A stretch of DNA of 64,000 bases. It comes from Winogradskyella ouciana. Its GTDB lineage: Bacteria; Bacteroidota; Bacteroidia; Flavobacteriales; Flavobacteriaceae. The notes beneath the pieces are model-generated. The model had not been told where the DNA came from. It saw only the letters and a list, made by a program, of their open reading frames with translations, and made no database searches. The translations under genes and the position numbers were made by a program. The stretch is from NCBI RefSeq assembly GCF_009709615.1, contig NZ_WJYA01000004.1, positions 310,001 to 374,000 on the forward strand, in the 5' to 3' direction. Every line of letters begins with the position of its first letter. The stretch's first letter is position 1. Shown one piece after another: positions 50,583 through 58,848 of the stretch.

Positions 50583-53036
50583 ATGAAGCAAAGCATACTA
50601 TACATAGCGTTTATACTTTTTACAGTTTCAATCACTGCGCAGAATGCTGAGCGTATTTTTAAAAGCGCTCAAATTGAAGGGTTATATGTAAAGGTTGAGG
50701 TGAATGACGGTTATTACATCATTAACCCGTATGCGTCAAACACTGTTGAGACAACATTTGTGCCCAACGGTGAAGAATTAATCACAGAATCGCATGCCGT
50801 TGTGGCAAAACCGAAAAGTTCAACAATTGATATTACAGAAAGAGCTAAAGACGTTTTGATAAAAGCGCGTAACGGTTTATATGTAGTTATCACAAAAAGC
50901 CCATTCCAAATATCATATTACTACAAGGACCAACTCATCACATCCGAAAAACGAGGCTACTACAAAAGTGCACACCAACCAATGGATATTGTAAAAGGCA
51001 ATATTGTTGCCGATTCTACTGAAAAAATAGAATTCAACCTCACAAAAGATGAAGTACTTTATGGCGGAGGCGCCAGAGCCTTGGGTATGAATCGTAGAGG
51101 ACATCGTTTACCGTTATTCAATAGAGCACATTACGGTTACGAAACCGAATCTCAATTGATGAACTACACCATGCCAATTGTATTGTCTTCGAATAAGTAC
51201 ATGATTCATTTTGACAACGCACCAATTGGCTATTTAGATTTAGATAGTGAAGGTGATAATACCTTAACTTACGAAACTGTTTCTGGTCGCAAAACCTATC
51301 AAGTCATTGTTGGGGATTCATGGTATGATATCATGAGAAACTATACCAATTTAACGGGTAAGCAACCTATGCTACCACGTTGGGCTTTGGGTAATTTTTC
51401 AAGCAGATTTGGCTATCATTCCCAAGAAGAAGTTGAGATGACGATTGATAAATTTAGGGAAGAAGAGATTCCTGTTGATGCCATTATTTTGGATTTGTAC
51501 TGGTTTGGTAAAGACATAAAAGGAACCATGGGAAATCTTGAGTTTTTAAGGGATTCATTTCCAAATCCAAAAGAGATGATTAAGAATTTACAATCTAAAA
51601 ACGTCGAAACGATCCTTATCACAGAGCCTTTTGTATTAACCACTTCTAACCGTTGGGACGAAGCTGTTGAAGAAGATATTTTAGCTAAAGACTCTATTGG
51701 AAACCCAGCCAAATACGACTTCTATTTCGGTAATACAGGAATCATAGATATTTATAACCCAAAAGGAGAGCAATGGTTTAAAAATATTTACAAGGAATTG
51801 GCTAACATGGGTGTCAACGGATTTTGGGGAGATTTAGGAGAACCCGAAGTGCATCCTAATTGGGTACAGCACCATGCAGGTACGGCTTCAGAAGTCCATA
51901 ATATTTACGGGCACGATTGGGCAAAATTAGTGTATGAAGCCAGTCTAGAAGCCAACCCAAATAAAAGACCATTCATCTTAATGCGAGCAGGTTATTCCGG
52001 TAGCCAGCGTTACGGCATGGTGCCATGGTCTGGTGACGTCAACAGAACTTGGGGAGGATTACAAAGTCAGCCCGAAATTGCCTTACAAATGGGAATGCAA
52101 GGTCTGGCTTATATGCATTCCGATTTAGGTGGCTTTGCAGGTGCAAACCTCGATGATGAATTGTATGTGAGATGGTTGCAATACGGAGTGTTCAATCCCA
52201 TTTTTAGACCACATGCACAAGAAGATGTGCCTAGCGAACCTATATTTAGAAGTGAAAAAGCAAAACGATTAGCGAAGTTCGCGATTCAAATGCGTTATCG
52301 CATGTTGCCGTATAATTATAATTTGATGTACGAAAATCATTTATATGGCAAACCATTAATGCGACCTTTATTTTTTGAAGAACCTAATAACACTAAATTA
52401 TTTAGCTATTCAAAAACCTATTTGTGGGGAAATGATATTCTAGTAGCACCAGTTTTAGAAGCTGGTAAAACACAACAAGAGGTTTATTTTCCGAAAACGT
52501 CAAACTGGTTTAATATAGAAACTGATGAACTCATTGAAGGCGGACAAACCAAAATGGTTAAAACACATCCAGCCTATATCCCAACTTATGTTAGGGCAGG
52601 AGCTTTTATACCATTAACCAAAGTGGTGCAATCAACATCTGAGTATGAAGGTAATCGTCTAGAGCTTCACTATTATTTCGATAAGAATTCACCTGAAAAT
52701 GAACGTAAAGTTTATAACGATAATGGTTCAGAAATTAATCCATTGTGGAGTGGTAATTCAAATTATGAATTAATGAAATTTGAATCTATATATAAGGGAT
52801 CAAATCTAAAATTTGAATTCGAGTTTGAAAAAAGTATCGAATTTGACGAAACTTTAAATTCAAATGACAAAACAATCGATCTTATAGTACACAATATTCA
52901 AAGAGAACCAAAATATATTAAGGTTGATGGTAAAAAAGTTGAGGTAAAATGGAATTCAGAAACAAAAACCTTAACTATCCCTATTAACTGGGAAGCGACA
53001 ACCAAAAAAGAAATAAAAATAAAACTTAAAAAATAA
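50583..53036 (+). CDS. GH31 alpha-glucosidase, secreted
   Basis: The ATG at 50583 gives a normal signal peptide (MKQSILYIAFILFTVSITAQ); the upstream ATG at 50544 lies inside a repeat element and adds 13 charged residues. The mature protein (817 residues with signal) has the N-terminal domain with VLYGGGARALGMNRRGHRLP, a barrel with VDAIILDLYWFG, nucleophile D417 in GFWGDLGEPEVHP, acid/base D485 in VPWSGDVNRTWGG, and RPHAQED further on. C-terminal beta domains follow. GH31 enzymes release glucose from non-reducing ends of alpha-glucans. It likely works in the periplasm next to the GH97 enzyme. Confidence 0.94.
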   Translation: MKQSILYIAFILFTVSITAQNAERIFKSAQIEGLYVKVEVNDGYYIINPYASNTVETTFVPNGEELITESHAVVAKPKSSTIDITERAKDVLIKARNGLYVVITKSPFQISYYYKDQLITSEKRGYYKSAHQPMDIVKGNIVADSTEKIEFNLTKDEVLYGGGARALGMNRRGHRLPLFNRAHYGYETESQLMNYTMPIVLSSNKYMIHFDNAPIGYLDLDSEGDNTLTYETVSGRKTYQVIVGDSWYDIMRNYTNLTGKQPMLPRWALGNFSSRFGYHSQEEVEMTIDKFREEEIPVDAIILDLYWFGKDIKGTMGNLEFLRDSFPNPKEMIKNLQSKNVETILITEPFVLTTSNRWDEAVEEDILAKDSIGNPAKYDFYFGNTGIIDIYNPKGEQWFKNIYKELANMGVNGFWGDLGEPEVHPNWVQHHAGTASEVHNIYGHDWAKLVYEASLEANPNKRPFILMRAGYSGSQRYGMVPWSGDVNRTWGGLQSQPEIALQMGMQGLAYMHSDLGGFAGANLDDELYVRWLQYGVFNPIFRPHAQEDVPSEPIFRSEKAKRLAKFAIQMRYRMLPYNYNLMYENHLYGKPLMRPLFFEEPNNTKLFSYSKTYLWGNDILVAPVLEAGKTQQEVYFPKTSNWFNIETDELIEGGQTKMVKTHPAYIPTYVRAGAFIPLTKVVQSTSEYEGNRLELHYYFDKNSPENERKVYNDNGSEINPLWSGNSNYELMKFESIYKGSNLKFEFEFEKSIEFDETLNSNDKTIDLIVHNIQREPKYIKVDGKKVEVKWNSETKTLTIPINWEATTKKEIKIKLKK

Positions 53037-53042
53037 AACAAG

Positions 53043-54458
53043 ATGAAAAACTTTGCATTAATAATCTGTATGCTATTAGTATTTGGAGCGTGTAAATCAG
53101 AGAAAAAAGAAGACATCAAAGTAGAGGAAACTACTAAAGAGGAATTTACACCAATTTCCGCTTCAGATATGGAAACAGCCGTGATTTATGAAGCTAATAT
53201 TCGTCAATATTCACCAGAAGGCACTTTTGATGAATTCACAAAAGATATTCCTCAGCTAAGGGAATTAGGGGTGAAAATTATTTGGTTAATGCCAGTATTT
53301 CCTATTTCAGAAACAAAACGTAAAGCCACAGGAGGACCAGATAGCAAGTTTGCTTCAGAATTTCCAGAAGAAGAGCGCTCAAAATATTTGGGGAGCTATT
53401 ATGCTGTAACTGATTTTACTGAGATTAATCCAGAATTTGGTACCAAGGAAGATTTTAGAGAATTGGTTAAAACGGCTCACGATAATGGCATTTATGTCAT
53501 ATTGGATTGGGTGCCAAATCATACAGGTTGGGATCATGAGTGGTTAAAAACAAATCCAGAATACTACACACAAAACGAAGACGGTGAAGTCATTCATCCC
53601 AAAGGAACAGATTGGACAGATGTCGCAGATTTAAACTACGACAACCAAGATATGCGAAAAGAAATGATTGAAGACATGTCTTACTGGATCACCGAAGAAG
53701 GAGTTGATGGATTTAGATGCGATGTAGCCGGTTCTGTACCTCTTGATTTTTGGCAACAAGCCGTACCTCAATTAAGAGAAAAGAAAGATATTTTTATGTT
53801 GGCTGAAGCCTGGGAACCAGAATTATTGGATGGTAATTTATTTGATATGGCCTATGCTTGGGATGGTCATCATCTACTTAATGGATTGGCTAAAGGCGAA
53901 AAGAATTTAGAAGATTACGAAGCCTATATTCAAAAGATTTCAAAAGACTATGATGACGATGATATCTTAATGAATTTTGTAACCAACCACGATGAAAACT
54001 CATGGAACGGTACTATAAAAGAACGCATGGGAGACGCCTCTGAGCTGATGACTGCATTGAGCTTTACTTTAAAAGGTATGCCGTTGATTTATTCAGGTCA
54101 AGAATATGATATGGATCATAGATTAAAGTTTTTTGAAAAGGATTCCATTCCTAAAACAAAAGGAGAGAGCTGGGATCTACTGAAAAAATTAGGTAATCTT
54201 AAAAATACAAACCCAGCATTACATGGTGGTAAAAATGCAGCATCTTATAAACAATTAGATTCTGAAAAAGATATACTAATGTTTGAGCGTTCTAAAAATG
54301 ATGAAACTATTTTATTCATTGGTAATTTTTCTGATGAAGCAAATAAAATAGCTGTACCTGGAGGTATGTATTTAGATTATATGGTGAATGAAAAAATTGA
54401 ATTGAAGGGAGATGCTTTTACCATGGGCCCTTGGGAATACAAGATTTTAATAAAATAA
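53043..54458 (+). CDS. GH13 alpha-amylase-like lipoprotein
   Basis: The 471-residue protein has signal MKNFALIICMLLVFGAC. The GH13 barrel has AVIYEANIRQYSPEGTFDEF, IIWLMPVFPIS, YVILDWVPNHTGWDHEWL, nucleophile Asp in DGFRCDVAGSVPLDFW, acid/base Glu in FMLAEAWEP, and FVTNHDENSW. The form with ETAVIYEANIRQYSPEG belongs to the short GH13 amylases common in Bacteroidota alpha-glucan loci. It is anchored to a membrane and probably trims maltodextrins further. It is 6 bases after GH31 and 3 before the next GH13 gene. Confidence 0.92.
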   Translation: MKNFALIICMLLVFGACKSEKKEDIKVEETTKEEFTPISASDMETAVIYEANIRQYSPEGTFDEFTKDIPQLRELGVKIIWLMPVFPISETKRKATGGPDSKFASEFPEEERSKYLGSYYAVTDFTEINPEFGTKEDFRELVKTAHDNGIYVILDWVPNHTGWDHEWLKTNPEYYTQNEDGEVIHPKGTDWTDVADLNYDNQDMRKEMIEDMSYWITEEGVDGFRCDVAGSVPLDFWQQAVPQLREKKDIFMLAEAWEPELLDGNLFDMAYAWDGHHLLNGLAKGEKNLEDYEAYIQKISKDYDDDDILMNFVTNHDENSWNGTIKERMGDASELMTALSFTLKGMPLIYSGQEYDMDHRLKFFEKDSIPKTKGESWDLLKKLGNLKNTNPALHGGKNAASYKQLDSEKDILMFERSKNDETILFIGNFSDEANKIAVPGGMYLDYMVNEKIELKGDAFTMGPWEYKILIK

Positions 54459-54461
54459 ACT

Positions 54462-56144
54462 ATGCAGAAAACAATTTGGGTTTTATTAATCGCACTAACG
54501 TTTCTTAATTGTAAAAATAATACGGATTCGGATGTCGCTATAGCAGTGGAAAAAGAAAGCTTACAGCAAGATTTACCATTTGTATGGGAAGGTGCCAATC
54601 TTTATTTTTTACTAACCGACCGTTTTAATAATGGAGACACATCCAATGATGTCAACTTTGGTAGAACTAAAGAAACAGGTAAACTTCGTGGCTTCGAAGG
54701 TGGGGACATTAAAGGTATAACCCAAAAAGTAAAAGAAGGTTATTTCACAGATTTAGGAATCAATGCTATTTGGATGACACCAATCGTAGAGCAAATTCAC
54801 GGAGGTACAGATGAAGGCACAGGAGTGACCTACGGTTTTCATGGCTATTGGGCAAAAGACTGGACTAAAATAGACCCTAACTATGGTACTAAGGAAGATT
54901 TACAAGAGTTAGTAAAACAGGCGCATGCCAAAGGCATTCGTATTGTTTTAGATGCCGTGATAAATCACACAGGACCAGTAACGGAAAAAGATCCAGTTTG
55001 GCCAGATGAGTGGGTAAGGACTGACCCACAATGCAAATATGATAATTATGAAAATACAGTGACCTGTACATTGGTCGCCAATTTACCAGATATAAAAACC
55101 GAAAGTAACGAGGATGTAGAGTTACCACCTCAATTGGTTGAAAAATGGAAAGCAGAAGGACGTTATGAGCAAGAAATAAAAGAACTCGACGCTTTTTTTG
55201 AGCGTACAGGACATCCCAGAGCACCACGTTTTTACATCATGAAATGGCTAACAGATTACATCACAGAATTCGGTGTTGACGGGTATAGAGTAGATACCGT
55301 AAAACATACCGAAGAACACGTGTGGCAAGAGTTCAGAAAAGAGTGTGACTATGCCTTTAATGAGTATAAAAAGAATAATCCAGATAAGGTGTTGGATGAC
55401 AATAACTTCTATTTGGTTGGGGAAGTTTATAACTATGGTATCAGTGGAGGTCAAATGTTTGATTTTGGTGACAAAAAAGTAAATTATTTTGAACCTGAAA
55501 GCTTTCATAGTCTTATCAATTTTGAATTCAAATGGAATTCTAAAGAAATGGATTACGAACCTCTTTTTAAACGCTATTCAGAGGTGTTGAATAACGAGTT
55601 AGAGAACTTTGGGACTATGAACTATCTAAGTTCACATGATGACGGAAGTCCTTTTGATGCCTCAAGACAAAAGCCCTATGAAACTGCTAATAAATTATTG
55701 TTATCACCAGGAACTTCACAAGTGTATTATGGAGACGAGTCGGCAAGATCATTAATTGTGGAAGGCACGGTAGGAGATGCAACATTGCGTTCATTTATGA
55801 ATTGGGATTCCATAGCCAAGCAGCCAAGAACGAAAGAAGTCTTGGAACATTGGCAAAAATTAGGGCAGTTTAGAGCGAACCATCCTGCAGTAGGTGCTGG
55901 TTTACATCAAATGATAACAGAATCTCCGTATGTATTTTATAGAAGTTTGTCCACAGACCATTTTAACGACTTTGTTGTAATTGGTATGGATCTTAAAAAA
56001 GGACAAAAAGTATTAGATGTCTCTAAGGTGTTTGAAGAAGGAGATAAACTGCATGATGCATATTCAGGTCAAGATATTACAGTGACTGATGGCAAAGCTG
56101 TTGTTAGTTCAGAATATAATATGGTATTGCTAGAGAAAAAGTAA
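54462..56144 (+). CDS. GH13 alpha-amylase-like lipoprotein
   Basis: The 560-residue protein has lipoprotein signal MQKTIWVLLIALTFLNC. GH13 motifs are VWEGANLYFLLTDRFNNGDT, GINAIWMTPIVEQIHGG, IVLDAVINHTGPV, nucleophile Asp in DGYRVDTVKHTEEHVWQ, acid/base Glu in YLVGEVYNYG and the HD pair in YLSSHDDGSPF. The subfamily with inserted segment WPDEWVRTDPQCKYDNY and a Cys pair differs from the 471-residue neighbour, so the two likely differ in product length or branch handling. Exact specificity cannot be read from the sequence. Confidence 0.92.
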   Translation: MQKTIWVLLIALTFLNCKNNTDSDVAIAVEKESLQQDLPFVWEGANLYFLLTDRFNNGDTSNDVNFGRTKETGKLRGFEGGDIKGITQKVKEGYFTDLGINAIWMTPIVEQIHGGTDEGTGVTYGFHGYWAKDWTKIDPNYGTKEDLQELVKQAHAKGIRIVLDAVINHTGPVTEKDPVWPDEWVRTDPQCKYDNYENTVTCTLVANLPDIKTESNEDVELPPQLVEKWKAEGRYEQEIKELDAFFERTGHPRAPRFYIMKWLTDYITEFGVDGYRVDTVKHTEEHVWQEFRKECDYAFNEYKKNNPDKVLDDNNFYLVGEVYNYGISGGQMFDFGDKKVNYFEPESFHSLINFEFKWNSKEMDYEPLFKRYSEVLNNELENFGTMNYLSSHDDGSPFDASRQKPYETANKLLLSPGTSQVYYGDESARSLIVEGTVGDATLRSFMNWDSIAKQPRTKEVLEHWQKLGQFRANHPAVGAGLHQMITESPYVFYRSLSTDHFNDFVVIGMDLKKGQKVLDVSKVFEEGDKLHDAYSGQDITVTDGKAVVSSEYNMVLLEKK

Positions 56145-56148
56145 AATT

Positions 56149-58269
56149 ATGAAATGTAAATTTCTTGTTGTTTTAATTATAATGCTCTCATTTTCTTGTA
56201 AGAATGACAGTATGATTCTAGATGTGGAATCACCACAATCTAATCTTAAGGTAAGTTTTAATCTAAATGCTGAAGGAGAGCCTTTCTATCAGGTGATGTT
56301 CAACAATAAAACGGTTGTAGATACTTCGTATTTGGGTTTCGAATTTACAAATGCTGAAGCTTTAAAAGATGATTTAAAAATTATAACTACAGCCACAAAT
56401 TCCTTCAACGAAACCTGGCAAATGCCTTGGGGAGAACAAGTCGATGTGGTTAATCATTATAATGAATTAAAAGTAGAACTACAGGAAACTTCAGAACCAA
56501 AACGAAAATTAAACATCGTTTTTAGAGTTTACGATGATGGCATTGGTTTTAGATACGAATTCCCAGAGCAAGAAGGATGGACAGAAGCATTAATTAAAGA
56601 TGAGCATACAGAATTCAACCTCACAAAAGACTACAATACCTTTTGGATTCCTGGTGATTGGGATATCTATGAGCATTTGTATAGCACCACAAAGTTATCA
56701 GAAATCGATGCTTTGAAATATGTAGGTCATGTGAATTTGGCACAAACCTATATTCCAGAAAATGCTGTAAATACACCAGTAACCATGGTTGGTGATGATA
56801 ATACGCACTTAAGTTTTCATGAAGCGGCATTAGTAGATTATTCTGGAATGACTTTAAAGGTCGATACTGAAAACCTTAACCTAAAGAGTAATCTAGTAGG
56901 TTCTGAAAATACAGATTATAAGGTAAAAAGAAGTTTGCCATTTCATACACCTTGGCGAACCCTTCAAATTACAGATAATGCACCAGATTTAATTGAGTCT
57001 AAACTCATTGTCAATTTAAATGAACCCAACAAACTTGGAGATGTGTCATGGTTTAAGCCCATGAAATATACTGGCGTTTGGTGGGAAATGCACTTGGGTA
57101 AGTCCTCTTGGGATTATGGAATGACTCAAGATATGAATACGTGGACAGACCCAGGGAAATCTAACGGAACACATGGAGCAACAACAGAAAATGTAAAACG
57201 TTTTATTGATTTTTCAGCAAAAAACAATATTAGAGGTGTTTTGGTCGAAGGCTGGAATACAGGTTGGGAACATTGGATTGGCTTTGAGGACAGAGAAGGT
57301 GTTTTCGATTTTGTAACACCATATCCAGATTATGATATTGATGAAGTAACTCGTTATGCCAAGGAAAAAGGTGTAGAAATTATAATGCACCATGAAACTT
57401 CTGCAGCTACTGAAACCTATGAAAAACAGCAAGACACAGCGTACGCCTTAATGCAGAAATATGGTATGCATGCCGTTAAATCGGGTTATGTAGGTAAGAT
57501 TCTACCAAAAGGCGAATACCATCACGGACAGTATATGGTTAATCATTATAACAACGCAGCCATAAAAGCCGCTAAATACGAAGTTGCCGTTAATGCACAC
57601 GAACCGATTAAAGCCACAGGACTGCGAAGAACCTATCCTAATATAATTTCGAGAGAAGGTTTGCGAGGTCAGGAGTTTAACGCTTGGGCAGAAGATGGTG
57701 GCAATCCACCAGAGCATTTGCCAATAGTGGCCTTTACCAGAATGTTGTCTGGCCCAATAGATTTTACGCCTGGTATATTCAATATAAAATTTGATGAGTT
57801 CAAAAAAGATAATCAGGTCAATACTACAATTGCCCAGCAACTAGCTTTATATGTAGTTATTTATAGCCCTGTGCAAATGGCAGCAGATTTAGTGGAACAT
57901 TACGAAGCTAACCCAGAACCTTTGCAGTTTATCAGAGATGTTGGTGTAGATTGGGAGGAAACTAAAGTGCTAAACGGTAAAGTTGGAGATTATGTGACTA
58001 TTGCAAGAAAAGAACGTCAAACAGGTAACTGGTTTGTTGGAGGTATAACGGATGAAAATTCAATAACTCATGAGTTGACTTTCGATTTTCTGGATGAAGA
58101 CCAAACGTACGACGCTACAATCTATAAAGATGGCAAAGAAGCCCATTGGAACGATAACCCATTGGATATAGAAATAGAAAAAATGGAACAGACAAAAGGT
58201 AATAAGCTATCAATTAAACTCGCCGAAGGAGGTGGCTTTGCCATAAGTTTGAAAAAGAAAAACAACTAA
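56149..58269 (+). CDS. susB: GH97 alpha-glucosidase (SusB-like) lipoprotein
   Basis: The 706-residue protein has signal MKCKFLVVLIIMLSFSC. The N-terminal GH97 beta-sandwich has VVDTSYLGFEFTNAEAL and FRVYDDGIGFRYEFPEQ. The barrel has VEGWNTGWEHWIG, IIMHHETSAATETYE, KSGYVG, NAHEPIKATGLRRTYPN and REGLRGQEFNAW, in which the Glu residues that bind calcium and act as acid and base in inverting SusB lie. The KSGYVG site lacks the Asp nucleophile of retaining GH97 members, so an inverting alpha-glucosidase is expected. It makes glucose from maltodextrin in the periplasm. Confidence 0.94.
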   Translation: MKCKFLVVLIIMLSFSCKNDSMILDVESPQSNLKVSFNLNAEGEPFYQVMFNNKTVVDTSYLGFEFTNAEALKDDLKIITTATNSFNETWQMPWGEQVDVVNHYNELKVELQETSEPKRKLNIVFRVYDDGIGFRYEFPEQEGWTEALIKDEHTEFNLTKDYNTFWIPGDWDIYEHLYSTTKLSEIDALKYVGHVNLAQTYIPENAVNTPVTMVGDDNTHLSFHEAALVDYSGMTLKVDTENLNLKSNLVGSENTDYKVKRSLPFHTPWRTLQITDNAPDLIESKLIVNLNEPNKLGDVSWFKPMKYTGVWWEMHLGKSSWDYGMTQDMNTWTDPGKSNGTHGATTENVKRFIDFSAKNNIRGVLVEGWNTGWEHWIGFEDREGVFDFVTPYPDYDIDEVTRYAKEKGVEIIMHHETSAATETYEKQQDTAYALMQKYGMHAVKSGYVGKILPKGEYHHGQYMVNHYNNAAIKAAKYEVAVNAHEPIKATGLRRTYPNIISREGLRGQEFNAWAEDGGNPPEHLPIVAFTRMLSGPIDFTPGIFNIKFDEFKKDNQVNTTIAQQLALYVVIYSPVQMAADLVEHYEANPEPLQFIRDVGVDWEETKVLNGKVGDYVTIARKERQTGNWFVGGITDENSITHELTFDFLDEDQTYDATIYKDGKEAHWNDNPLDIEIEKMEQTKGNKLSIKLAEGGGFAISLKKKNN

Positions 58270-58282
58270 TTTTTTAATCCCT

Positions 58283-58768
58283 ATGAAAAATATAGTAACC
58301 CTCATATGTTTAATATTTACGTTTTGCTTGAATGCTCAAGTAGATGGTGTTGGGATTAATACACAAGACCCAAAGAGTACACTAGATATTAATGGAAATT
58401 TATCTTTAAAAGTTGTAGGTTATAACGGAGGACCTGGTGGTTCAGCCACTCCAATTGATGATGGTATTTATTTAAATTTATCTCCTACATCTGGAAACAT
58501 TGAGTTTATTCTACCTGATGCCACTACAGTTCCTGGCAGGATATATATTGCTCGGAATATTTCAGATTCAGTAGATGCCGTCATTTACTCATTTGGGTTT
58601 GTGGCAGGACAAGGAAATGGTGTTGAGTTTTTTCCTGGAGATAGCCGTGTGAGTGTTAAATCAGTCACCATGGCAGCAGATATTGGTAACGATGGAGGAG
58701 ACCCTACAAAAACATTGGTTTTTGTAAGTGACGGGTCTAATTGGACCTACGGTCAACTAGGATTCTAG
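58283..58768 (+). CDS. Small secreted protein of unknown function, end of the alpha-glucan operon
   Basis: The 161-residue protein has signal peptide MKNIVTLICLIFTFCLNAQ and opens VGINTQDPKSTLDINGNLSL, a pattern seen at the start of many Bacteroidota cell-surface or tail-fibre-like proteins. The rest is Gly-, Asp- and Ser-rich beta sequence (GRIYIARNISDSVDAVIYSF, GVEFFPGDSRVSVKSV) without catalytic motifs. I do not know its function. Its start is 13 bases after the GH97 stop, so it is probably cotranscribed. A carbohydrate-binding or structural role at the surface is a guess. Confidence 0.72.
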   Translation: MKNIVTLICLIFTFCLNAQVDGVGINTQDPKSTLDINGNLSLKVVGYNGGPGGSATPIDDGIYLNLSPTSGNIEFILPDATTVPGRIYIARNISDSVDAVIYSFGFVAGQGNGVEFFPGDSRVSVKSVTMAADIGNDGGDPTKTLVFVSDGSNWTYGQLGF

Positions 58769-58848
58769 TGCCATTTAACATTTCTTATTGTAACAAACTG
58801 ATTGTAAGGTAGTCTTAAACTAAACGACTATTTTAAATATTTGTAACT

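Noticed and set aside
54889..55508. Minus-strand frames of 112 and 86 codons inside the GH13 gene
   Set aside because: They are shadows of the conserved catalytic region on the plus strand; composition is not protein-like.
57502..57840. 112-codon minus-strand frame inside the GH97 gene
   Set aside because: It is opposite the conserved GH97 active-site region and has no homology that I can recognise.
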